Assembly: GCA_018654125.1 (NCBI GenBank) | Contig: JABIME010000195.1 | Coordinates: forward strand, 1 to 14,319 | Direction of reading: 5' to 3' | DNA: 14,319 nt | Source: Candidatus Cloacimonadota bacterium | Lineage (GTDB): Bacteria; Cloacimonadota; Cloacimonadia; Cloacimonadales; TCS61 | Program-made: the position numbers and the translations under genes | Shown here: positions 1 to 6,119 of the stretch, piece after piece | How the letters are laid out: every line of letters begins with the position of its first letter | Numbering within the stretch: position 1 is the first letter of the stretch | The notes under the pieces: model-generated | What the model saw: only the letters and a program-made list of their open reading frames with translations | Databases searched by the model: none | Told to the model about the DNA's origin: nothing

Positions 1-941
1 CAAACTCGACATAATTTATTTTCTGTATCAATTTGGAAAGCATCGTCATGAAGGACAACTTTAGAAAAACCTTCCGGCATTGTTCCTGCATTATCTGCAG
101 AATTTGTATGAGAAGATTTTCCTGTTCCAGAAAGACCATAAAAAGCTATTGATCTTTTTCCTAACACTTTAGCATTTTCATCATCACAACTCGAGAAATC
201 AATCTCTTTAATTCCACCATGGCAAGCTGCCATTCCAAGACGCATTCCCGATGTCCATGCAAGTGTTAATGTCCCTTTTTTACGTTCACCAAAATAGCGC
301 ATTCCCAAATTGAATATTACATTATGTTCTTCGTCTACAAGAGCAAGTTGGGGAGAGCCAATATTACAGTAATACGGGTCATCACATGTCCATTCATTGA
401 ATGCTACAATAATAATGTCTTGAATGGGAAGGGCTTTGCTTTTTTTATATTTTTCTTCTAAATGTTCAAAGGGGGTAAAATTAGAAAGCCAATTGAATAC
501 GTTCATTGCATCAGATCGGGTTGTAATAAAAGTACCTTTTATCATCAGGTCTTTATCTAATCCAATAATTGCTTCTGCTTTTATCAGATCATTCTGCTCT
601 AGTTGGAATACTGCTTCTCTGATATCACCTTCAACTTTTTTCTTTTCATTTTCGTTGATTCGATTATAAAATACCCTTGCCTTAGCAGTACGACCAATAA
701 TTTTTCCATGACAATCATTCAGAACTTTTGCTCCTTTAGGAAGTTTTAATTGTTCTGCAAACTCTGGATATATTTCAATATCAGTTTCGGATACACTAGG
801 TTGACTTAATGCCATTTCATAAGCTTGTGCAGCAGTAACTTTTTGAACTTTCGGGTTAAGCATAACGGTTTCGGCAACAACACGAATTTTAGAGCAGTCT
901 TTTAAATTTGAATAGTATTTATAGCTTGATTTGCTAGCCAT
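1..941 (-). CDS. pckA: ATP-type phosphoenolpyruvate carboxykinase, divergent (3' end outside window)
   Basis: This partial gene encodes the first 313 residues of an enzyme that interconverts oxaloacetate plus ATP with PEP plus CO2 in the cytosol; the C-terminus lies beyond base 1. In the sequence, YFGERKKG at residues 216-223 matches the substrate and metal-binding YGGExKKG block of the ATP family. GLSGTGKS at 269-276 is the PEPCK kinase-1a P-loop, and the HDDAF that follows resembles the metal-binding kinase-2 region. The P-loop sits about 20 residues later than in the E. coli enzyme, so the N-terminus is extended. The P-loop ends in Ser, where E. coli has Thr. The chosen ATG follows a GGGGG-type Shine-Dalgarno. 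The gene is separated from rpmA by a terminator, so it is its own unit. Family identity is firm; the exact subfamily is not. Confidence 0.9.
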   Translation of the reverse strand, partial: MASKSSYKYYSNLKDCSKIRVVAETVMLNPKVQKVTAAQAYEMALSQPSVSETDIEIYPEFAEQLKLPKGAKVLNDCHGKIIGRTAKARVFYNRINENEKKKVEGDIREAVFQLEQNDLIKAEAIIGLDKDLMIKGTFITTRSDAMNVFNWLSNFTPFEHLEEKYKKSKALPIQDIIIVAFNEWTCDDPYYCNIGSPQLALVDEEHNVIFNLGMRYFGERKKGTLTLAWTSGMRLGMAACHGGIKEIDFSSCDDENAKVLGKRSIAFYGLSGTGKSSHTNSADNAGTMPEGFSKVVLHDDAFQIDTENKLCRV

Positions 942-991
942 GATTTCCCCCAAATATAATAAGAAAATATGTAATAAATCAAATTTTGAAC

Positions 992-1020
992 CAAAAAAAA
1001 GCAGCCTAGGCTGCTTTTAA
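992..1020 (-). terminator. Intrinsic terminator of the rng-rplU-rpmA unit
   Basis: A self-complementary stem AAAAGCAGC / GCTGCTTTT closes a CTAG loop (997-1018). On the minus strand it is followed by a run of eight T. It begins about 17 nt after the rpmA stop codon, so it ends leftward transcription before pckA. The A-run on the other flank is short, so bidirectional function is weak. Confidence 0.9.
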
Positions 1021-1034
1021 TATTTTAGTTTTAA

Positions 1035-1295
1035 TTAAACTCTTTCAGGAAAGACACTAACAAATTTTCTTCCAGCCTTCTTTGTCTCATATTTCACAAA
1101 ACCTTCGATCAGGCTAAAGATTGTGTAATCATTACCAATACCAACATTTTCACCTTTATGGATTCTAGTTCCTCTTTGACGAATGATGATATTACCGGCC
1201 AAAACTTTCTGGCCACCATATTTTTTTACACCGAGATATTGAGGGTTACTGTCTCTTCCATTCTTACTACTACCAACGCCTTTCTTATGTGCCAT
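1035..1295 (-). CDS. rpmA: Large ribosomal subunit protein bL27
   Basis: This gene encodes the 86-residue ribosomal protein L27 of the 50S subunit, whose N-terminal tail reaches toward the peptidyl transferase centre. The sequence opens with MAHKKG and continues with the family core [18 protein letters not shown], then [10 protein letters not shown] and HKGENVGIG, which together are diagnostic. It begins directly with the mature-type MAHKKG. It therefore lacks the cleavable N-terminal extension of Firmicutes that is removed by the Prp protease, consistent with no prp gene between rplU and rpmA. It lies 9 nt after rplU in the same unit and is the last gene before the terminator at 992-1020. 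Confidence 0.98.
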   Translation of the reverse strand: MAHKKGVGSSKNGRDSNPQYLGVKKYGGQKVLAGNIIIRQRGTRIHKGENVGIGNDYTIFSLIEGFVKYETKKAGRKFVSVFPERV

Positions 1296-1304
1296 GCTAA
1301 CCCC

Positions 1305-1619
1305 TTACTTAATAATATCTGTAATTTTAATTTCAGTATAATTTTGTCTATGACCTTGCTTCTTTTCATAGCCTTTTCTTCTTTTCTTCTTAAAAACGAT
1401 TACTTTTTTGTCTTTAAGATGGCTTGTAACTTCAGCAAGAACTTTTGCATTCTTTACAGTTGGAGTTCCAATAACTGTATTATCTTCTGTATGTAAAAGT
1501 AATACATTTTCCATTTCTATTGCTGCTCCAACTTCAAGCTCACTCATGTATGGAACTTTTATAGTTCGGTCTTTTTCAACTCTAAACTGCGTTCCTTTAA
1601 AATCTACTATTGCGTACAT
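1305..1619 (-). CDS. rplU: Large ribosomal subunit protein bL21
   Basis: This gene encodes the 104-residue ribosomal protein L21, which binds 23S rRNA in the 50S subunit. MYAIVDFKGTQFRVEKD is the family's characteristic start. The basic stretch KKKRRKGYEKKQGHRQNYT at roughly residues 77-95 is the conserved L21 signature near the C-terminus. The length is the normal one. The start is supported by AGAAGGAG seven bases upstream of the ATG. It sits between rng and rpmA, an arrangement found in many bacteria. An 84-nt gap to rng may hold its own promoter. Confidence 0.98.
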   Translation of the reverse strand: MYAIVDFKGTQFRVEKDRTIKVPYMSELEVGAAIEMENVLLLHTEDNTVIGTPTVKNAKVLAEVTSHLKDKKVIVFKKKRRKGYEKKQGHRQNYTEIKITDIIK

Positions 1620-1681
1620 TTAATCTCCTTCTAACTACCAATTCATAATGAGAATATCTAAGAAATTTTGAGTGGTTTTAT

Positions 1682-1718
1682 TGTCAAGAATATTATACTC
1701 AACTTATTCATTTGTAAA
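1682..1718 (-). promoter_or_regulatory. Possible sigma70 promoter for rplU-rpmA
   Basis: On the minus strand a perfect TATAAT (1692-1697) is preceded by TTTACA (1713-1718) at a short 15-nt spacing, overlapping the end of rng. A TTGACA (1682-1687) lies just downstream but has no good -10 at normal spacing. The site is where an internal ribosomal promoter would be expected, but the match is imperfect. Confidence 0.3.
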
Positions 1719-3188
1719 TTCTTTATTTGTTTTTGTCGAGAAAACCCTGAATTTATCGAAATCTAAATTGCCATCTGAAATAAATTTAATTGTGTTCGGG
1801 ATATCATCAAAAAAATCTGGATTTTCATCGATGAATTTTTTTACATTCTTATGAACTTTAACTGTTAGATCATCCTTTTTTATAAAGTAACTTGCACGCT
1901 TAAGCCAGCGAGAGATGTGAACAGATATTGAGTCTCTAGAAAGAAGACGACCAGTTCCATGGCAATGTGGGCATTGCTCGGAATAGCTGAGAAGTAAGCT
2001 AGGGCGAGTTCTCTTCCGTGAAATTTCTATTAATCCTAAAGGACTGAATGGAAAAATTTGATGCTTGGCTCTATCCATTTTTAGGGAATTTCTTAAAATA
2101 GCATAAACCTTATCTCTATCACTCTCATTTTTCATATCGATAAAATCAATAACCATAATTCCACTGAGATCTCGCAATCGTATTTGTAAAGCTGCTTCAA
2201 CAGCAGCTTCAATATTGGTTTTTGTTATGGTTTTTTCATAATTGTCTTTACCAGTAAAACTACCTGTGTTCACATCAATTGCAACAAGAGCTTCTGTTTG
2301 TTGGATTGTAATATTTCCACCACTTGGCAGATTAACCCTTGATTTAAATATATTCCCGATCTCTTTTTCTATACCATAAGCATTGAAAATGGGGGAATCC
2401 TCTTGATATAATTCTATTCTGCTAATTAGTTCAGGTGCGATATCTTTTAACTTGGAAACGATCCTGTTTTTCATCTTTTTATCATCAACTACCATTCGAT
2501 CGATTGAGGAATTAAAAATATCTCGCACAAGTGAGAAAGAAAGATCATTTTCATCATATATGCAAGCAGGTGGTTTTGCATGCTTTGCCTGCTTATTAAT
2601 CAGCTTCCAAGTTCTTTCTATTCCAACATATTCTCTTTTAAAGTCTTCTTCATTAATGCTTTCGGTATCTGTTCTTACAATTATCCCAACATCTTTATCT
2701 TTTATCTTTTTTAATATTTTTTTTATCCTATTTCTCTCTCCAGCTGAAGATATCTTTCTGGAAATTGCAACTTTTTTCTCTCCTGGCATGAAAACAAGAA
2801 ATTTACCAGGAATTGAAAGCTTGCCGGTAACACGTGCACCCTTTTTTAGAATTGGCTCTTTTTTAACTTGAACTATTATTTCTTGACCGATTGATAGTAC
2901 TTTAGCAATGTCAGATGACTTCCGTTTTGCAAAGATCTTTTTCTTGGTTTTATTTAGTGACATAGAATCTATATCAGTAAAATGTAAAAAAGCGGTTCGT
3001 GCTAACCCGATATCAATAAAAGCAGCTCCCATCCCAGGTAATACATTTTTTACAACACCAACATATATATTTCCTACAAGTATTTGGTGCTCTTTTTTTT
3101 CTGCGAAAAGTTCGACCAATCTATTGTCTTCGAGAAGAGCGATTCTCTTTTCAAATTGACCATAATTAACTATTAATTCATTAAACAT
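1704..3188 (-). CDS. rng: Ribonuclease G/E family endoribonuclease
   Basis: This 494-residue single-strand endoribonuclease has the length of RNase G (E. coli 489) rather than RNase E. It processes rRNA 5' ends and turns over mRNA. The N-terminal part (about 35-130) is the S1 RNA-binding domain beginning VGNIYVGVVKNVLPGMGAAF. The catalytic part contains AIDVNTG with Asp305 and IDFIDM with Asp348 and Asp351. These match the two magnesium-binding aspartates of the family (303 and 346 in E. coli RNase E). The Zn-link CPHC is at Cys406 and Cys409, needed for dimer pairing. There is no long C-terminal degradosome scaffold. The ATG has AGGAG 13 nt upstream, a rather long spacing. It heads the rng-rplU-rpmA group; clear -35/-10 boxes were not found in front of it. 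Confidence 0.95.
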   Translation of the reverse strand: MFNELIVNYGQFEKRIALLEDNRLVELFAEKKEHQILVGNIYVGVVKNVLPGMGAAFIDIGLARTAFLHFTDIDSMSLNKTKKKIFAKRKSSDIAKVLSIGQEIIVQVKKEPILKKGARVTGKLSIPGKFLVFMPGEKKVAISRKISSAGERNRIKKILKKIKDKDVGIIVRTDTESINEEDFKREYVGIERTWKLINKQAKHAKPPACIYDENDLSFSLVRDIFNSSIDRMVVDDKKMKNRIVSKLKDIAPELISRIELYQEDSPIFNAYGIEKEIGNIFKSRVNLPSGGNITIQQTEALVAIDVNTGSFTGKDNYEKTITKTNIEAAVEAALQIRLRDLSGIMVIDFIDMKNESDRDKVYAILRNSLKMDRAKHQIFPFSPLGLIEISRKRTRPSLLLSYSEQCPHCHGTGRLLSRDSISVHISRWLKRASYFIKKDDLTVKVHKNVKKFIDENPDFFDDIPNTIKFISDGNLDFDKFRVFSTKTNKEFTNE

Positions 3189-3263
3189 TTTTATTTTATT
3201 TCTCCTATTTGGAATAGCCGAGATAAGTATAATTCCGTCAAGCCTTTTCTGATTATCTTTTTC

Positions 3264-3293
3264 TTGACACAGAATAGGTGAATAAAATTATTT
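3264..3293 (+). promoter_or_regulatory. Promoter of the tRNA cluster
   Basis: A consensus -35 TTGACA (3264-3269) is followed after 18 nt by a weak -10 TTATTT (3288-3293). Initiation would fall near base 3300, a few bases before the first tRNA. A strong -35 directly upstream of a tRNA operon is the expected arrangement. Confidence 0.55.
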
Positions 3294-3305
3294 GCAACCT
3301 ATTGA

Positions 3306-3382
<77 letters not shown>

Positions 3383-3422
3383 TTTTTTTTGGTCTTTATT
3401 GATCTTTTATAAATATGTGAGT

Positions 3423-3499
3423 GGCGGCGTAGCTCAGTTGGTTAGAGCATCGGAATCATAATCCGAGTGTCCGGGGTTCAAGTCCCTGCGCCGCTACCA
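3423..3499 (+). tRNA. Elongator tRNA-Met (CAT)
   Basis: A 77-nt cloverleaf with encoded CCA, acceptor stem GGCGGCG / CGCCGCT (G1-U72 pair) and anticodon stem TCGGA / TCCGA around the loop ATCATAA. The acceptor and 3' end closely resemble Bacillus elongator tRNA-Met. An Ile tRNA with CAT (lysidine-modified) is the alternative and cannot be fully excluded from sequence alone. Confidence 0.85.
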
Positions 3500-3509
3500 A
3501 ATTTATGTT

Positions 3510-3586
3510 GCGCCAATAGCTCAGTTGGATAGAGCAACGGATTTCTAATCCGTAGGTCAGGGGTTCGAATCCCTTTTGGCGTGCCA
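3510..3586 (+). tRNA. tRNA-Arg (TCT)
   Basis: A 77-nt cloverleaf with encoded CCA. The acceptor stem GCGCCAA pairs with TTGGCGT, the discriminator base is G73, and the anticodon stem ACGGA / TCCGT encloses TTTCTAA, giving anticodon TCT for AGA/AGG. It lies 10 nt after tRNA-Met. Confidence 0.95.
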
Positions 3587-3596
3587 TTTTATTTGT

Positions 3597-3672
3597 GGTG
3601 GGTGTAGTTCAACGGTAGAGCACCGGATTGTGGTTCCGGGCGTTGTGGGTTCAAATCCCATCATCCACCCCA
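3597..3672 (+). tRNA. tRNA-His (GTG)
   Basis: Anticodon stem CCGGA / TCCGG encloses TTGTGGT, giving anticodon GTG. The base before position 1 is G (3597) and the discriminator is C (3669). This allows the extra G-1:C73 pair that is specific to histidine tRNA. CCA is encoded. It lies 10 nt after tRNA-Arg and is the last of the cluster. Confidence 0.95.
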
Positions 3673-3679
3673 TGATTAC

Positions 3680-3720
3680 AGGCATAACTTGCTAGATAAA
3701 AAGCAGTTATGCCTTTCTTT
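3680..3720 (+). terminator. Intrinsic terminator after the tRNA cluster
   Basis: A perfect 10-bp stem AGGCATAACT (3680-3689) pairs with AGTTATGCCT (3705-3714) across a 15-nt A-rich loop, followed by the T-rich TTTCTTT. It starts 8 nt after the CCA of tRNA-His. Confidence 0.85.
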
Positions 3721-3862
3721 ATTTATATGTAATATGTCTTATCGTTGTGAAAAACGTTGTGAAATTGAAATAAAAGAACACAATACTTTAAATTTTGAAT
3801 TAATTAACTTGTTTAGTATATTCTATTGGTTTTCTTGTTCTTATTGATCCTTTCCTTATGTT

Positions 3863-4549
3863 TCATTTCCCAGTGAATTTTTTTAATAGTCTTTCTATAT
3901 TATCTTCTTCTATTTTTCTTTTCCATTCTTTTTCATTATCATCCAACCCAAGACTTTTGTGCACTTGTGAAGATTTTTCATACATATCATCTTGAATTCC
4001 GTTCCAATTATAATACTTTGGATTTCGTGAAAGGGCATAACAATGACCTGAACCTGAAGCTATTATTTCACCACCACAATTAGGATGTAAGAATCCAGTC
4101 TTCTTTTTACCTAAATATTGACGTAGCCAACTATTATACTCGAGTTTATAATCAGCATTGAATGGAAGAATATCTTCACTTCCGCAAGATAAACATTTTT
4201 CAGTATCTTTCCTCAAATTTCTAAACCTAATATGTTCATTTAATTCAAGAATCTTGTGTAGTTTATCAAGACAATCTTCTTTAAAGTCATCTGAAGTAAT
4301 TACTCTATTGCCATTATACCCAGATATTAAATAATCTGCTAAATCTCGAATTTCTTCATAATCAGTATTACAATCTCCAAAATCCTCAACAGCCACAATA
4401 CCTTTACAATTATTACACCAACCTAATTTACAACTAAGATATTTAACTGTACTACCACCAATTACATATTTATAATTGTTATATAAAGAAAGGTTGGAAC
4501 TACTATAATCGCATTTGTTGCAATCGAAATTTATTGACGCTATAGACAT
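3863..4549 (-). CDS. Unrecognised cysteine-rich protein with zinc-ribbon-like CxxC pairs
   Basis: I do not recognise this 228-residue protein. It contains CNKC near the N-terminus, CNNC about 35 residues later, CLSCG in the middle and HPNCGG soon after. The two sets of knuckles look like two zinc ribbons separated by an acidic helical stretch. The C-terminus is charged and helical (DNEKEWKRKIEEDNIERLLKK). No signal peptide or membrane segment is visible, so it should be cytosolic. The start is placed at MSIASINF because GGAGGAG lies 3 nt upstream of that ATG. An upstream ATG at 4564 would precede this ribosome site and is less likely. It sits alone between the tRNA cluster and the FHA gene, with no clear terminator. 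A metal-binding role is inference from the cysteines only. Confidence 0.7.
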   Translation of the reverse strand: MSIASINFDCNKCDYSSSNLSLYNNYKYVIGGSTVKYLSCKLGWCNNCKGIVAVEDFGDCNTDYEEIRDLADYLISGYNGNRVITSDDFKEDCLDKLHKILELNEHIRFRNLRKDTEKCLSCGSEDILPFNADYKLEYNSWLRQYLGKKKTGFLHPNCGGEIIASGSGHCYALSRNPKYYNWNGIQDDMYEKSSQVHKSLGLDDNEKEWKRKIEEDNIERLLKKFTGK

Positions 4550-4637
4550 TGACTCCTCCAACATTCATTAGTTTACTGCTATAATTATTATGTCATGTAA
4601 ATGCTTTATAATTTATTCATTTCGAGATATTGCACAA

Positions 4638-4934
4638 TCAATCTTCTATTGTTAATTTAATATAGTTACTACCAAGAATCAATATATCATTATCAGCTAC
4701 AGATTCATCAGAACAAACGATCTTGTCATTTAAAATAGTTCTATTGGCACTAACCAAGTCACGTACAGTAAGGTCATCATTAATATTATCAATTGTACAA
4801 TGCATTCTTGAAACAAGAGGATCAGTTAATAAAAAATCATTATCATGCCACCTGCCAATTGATATTGGAAAAGCTGAAAAGTTTTGTTTTTTCCCTTTAT
4901 CAAAGCCTTTAATCACATTAATTTTTAAAATCAT
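4638..4934 (-). CDS. Stand-alone FHA-domain protein
   Basis: This 98-residue protein consists of essentially one forkhead-associated domain, a fold that binds phosphothreonine peptides. The motifs are in order: SIGRWHDNDF (GR turn), DPLVSRMHCTID (the SRxH phosphate-binding loop) and VSANRTILN (degenerate NGT loop), ending IKLTIED as the last strand. The Gly of the usual NG pair is replaced by Arg, which may weaken or alter peptide binding. It has no attached kinase, transmembrane or secretion domain, so it would act as an adaptor in the cytosol. No Ser/Thr kinase is visible in the window. The ATG has no Shine-Dalgarno; the promoter position predicts a leaderless message. Neighbours on both sides look accessory. 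Confidence 0.88.
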   Translation of the reverse strand: MILKINVIKGFDKGKKQNFSAFPISIGRWHDNDFLLTDPLVSRMHCTIDNINDDLTVRDLVSANRTILNDKIVCSDESVADNDILILGSNYIKLTIED

Positions 4935-4940
4935 ATAGCA

Positions 4941-4969
4941 ATAATATATTAATTTTATTATTTTGTCAA
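4941..4969 (-). promoter_or_regulatory. Strong sigma70-type promoter of the FHA gene
   Basis: On the minus strand TTGACA (4964-4969) is followed after exactly 17 nt by TATTAT (4941-4946, 5/6 match). The predicted start of transcription, 7 nt past the -10, is base 4934, the A of the FHA start codon. The sequence between the -10 and the ATG is only TGCTAT. Confidence 0.75.
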
Positions 4970-5006
4970 TTAGAAGTAAAGAATAAAAACAAAAGCGTAA
5001 AAGTAA

Positions 5007-5034
5007 TTGACATTAAAAAAAGAAATAATATTTC
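5007..5034 (+). promoter_or_regulatory. Possible promoter of the J-domain-like fragment
   Basis: A consensus TTGACA (5007-5012) is followed after 16 nt by a weak TATTTC (5029-5034), facing right. It lies about 75 nt before the start codon at 5109 and diverges from the FHA promoter. Confidence 0.35.
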
Positions 5035-5108
5035 TCGGAGTGAAAATATAACATTGAAGAAAGTAATTTGAAAACAGAAAAAAGTAATAAATAATTAAAA
5101 GGAACGCA

Positions 5109-5249
5109 ATGGACATAATCACAAAAAATCCTTACCGTATTTTGGGATTATCAATTTCAGCATCAGACAGGGACATTACAAAAAGAGTTTCTAAACTATC
5201 TGTATATGCTGAGATGGGAAAGACAAAAACATACGTTTATGATTTTCCC
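5109..5249 (+). pseudogene. 5' fragment of a DnaJ-like (J-domain-type) protein gene
   Basis: The first 47 codons encode a recognisable N-terminus: KNPYRILGLSISASDRDITK and then KLSVYAEMGKTKTYVYDFP. This pattern opens a family of large bacterial J-domain-like proteins, in which the segment is normally followed by many more helices. After YDFP the frame runs on for 46 more codons, but these are only the antisense of an HD-GYP coding sequence, so the gene is broken at about base 5249. The start still looks intact: AAAGGAA lies 6 nt upstream of the ATG and a candidate promoter is present. No downstream part of the gene is found in the window. Family assignment rests on my memory of the motif, so it is moderately sure; the truncation is more certain. 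Confidence 0.6.
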
Positions 5250-6111
5250 GGTTTAGCAAGTATATCTGCTGGGATTTGCATTTTACCAATATCATGTAAA
5301 AGTGCTGCTACATTTAATTGTTTAATCCGTTCATCTGGCAGATTCATCTTTTTGGCAATAGCTACAGCTATTTTTGCTACTCGTTTTTGATGGCTGGCAG
5401 TGTAAGGATCTCTTAACTCTAATATTGATGAAAAAGCCTTAATCGCAATTGAAAATGCAGATTCCAGTTTTTCATAACTTTTGGTGCTTCATCTACCTTG
5501 ACCAGATCAAGAAGAATCAGATTTTTCATTTCTTGTGTGCTATATCCATATTTTTTTTGCATAGCTTCGTTACATTCAACAATTGACAGAGATTCTTTAT
5601 GAAAAATGTAAATTGGATCAGCAATACTATTGATCAAATCTTTATATCTAATTTGTGTTTCTAATAGTTGTTTATCTCTGTCCCCTAGTTTTCTATTCAA
5701 TTCTACATTCTGGTACAAAGTCTTATTATATCGTATTAAGTTTCTGAAAGCTACATCAATTTTGGAAATAAGCTCATCTTCTTCAAACGGTTTCTGAATG
5801 AAGTAATCAGCACCTAATTGTAATACATCAGATAAGACATTTTCATCTTTCTTACCTGTGATTACGATTATTGAAATATTATTAGTTTTCGAATTTAATT
5901 TTATAGTTTTTATAATATCATAACCTGAAATATTATCTATCTTCAAATCAAGCAAGATTAAATCCGGTAACAAGTTAAATATCTTTTTTAGACCGAGTTC
6001 ACCATTTGTGGAATATGATACTTTTAATTCAGGTAATTTGGCATTTAAGATGCAGATGAGTAATTTTACAAAACTTTTATCATCATCAATTATTAATAGT
6101 TTGTTCTGCAT
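5237..6111 (-). pseudogene. Broken response regulator: REC-PAS-HD-GYP remnant
   Basis: The intact 5' part encodes a receiver domain with acidic pocket DDD at 9-11, phosphoacceptor Asp55, Thr85 and Lys107-Pro108, then a coiled linker and the start of a PAS domain (IADPIYIFHKESLSIVECNE). The frame then goes out of register near 5480 and stops at 5419. The next frame continues as YEKLESAFSIAIKAF, LELRDPYTASHQKRVAKIA and AALLHDIGKMQIPADILAKPGK. This is the front half of an HD-GYP c-di-GMP phosphodiesterase, including the HD of HDIGK, and ends in a stop at 5237-5239. About half of the PAS core and the linker are missing at the frame change, so this is a deletion rather than a single-base slip. The GYP motif and C-terminal half are gone. 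The reading frame 5419-6111 could still make a 230-residue REC-PAS protein. It starts 8 nt after the upstream gene without a clear Shine-Dalgarno, suggesting translational coupling. Confidence 0.85.
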
Positions 6112-6119
6112 AGAAGAAT

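Noticed and set aside
424..669. Rightward reading frame opposite pckA
   Set aside because: It is the antisense of a well-conserved PEPCK coding region, is hydrophobic low-complexity, and shows no ribosome site.
3734..3847. A 37-codon rightward reading frame after the tRNA terminator
   Set aside because: It has no Shine-Dalgarno, no recognisable family and a low-complexity end; it is probably chance. The repeated CGTTGTGAAA inside it is short and unexplained.
4801..4856. TGGCATG on the minus strand inside the FHA gene as a second sigma54 promoter
   Set aside because: The -12 position reads TGAT instead of TTGC, so an essential doublet is missing.
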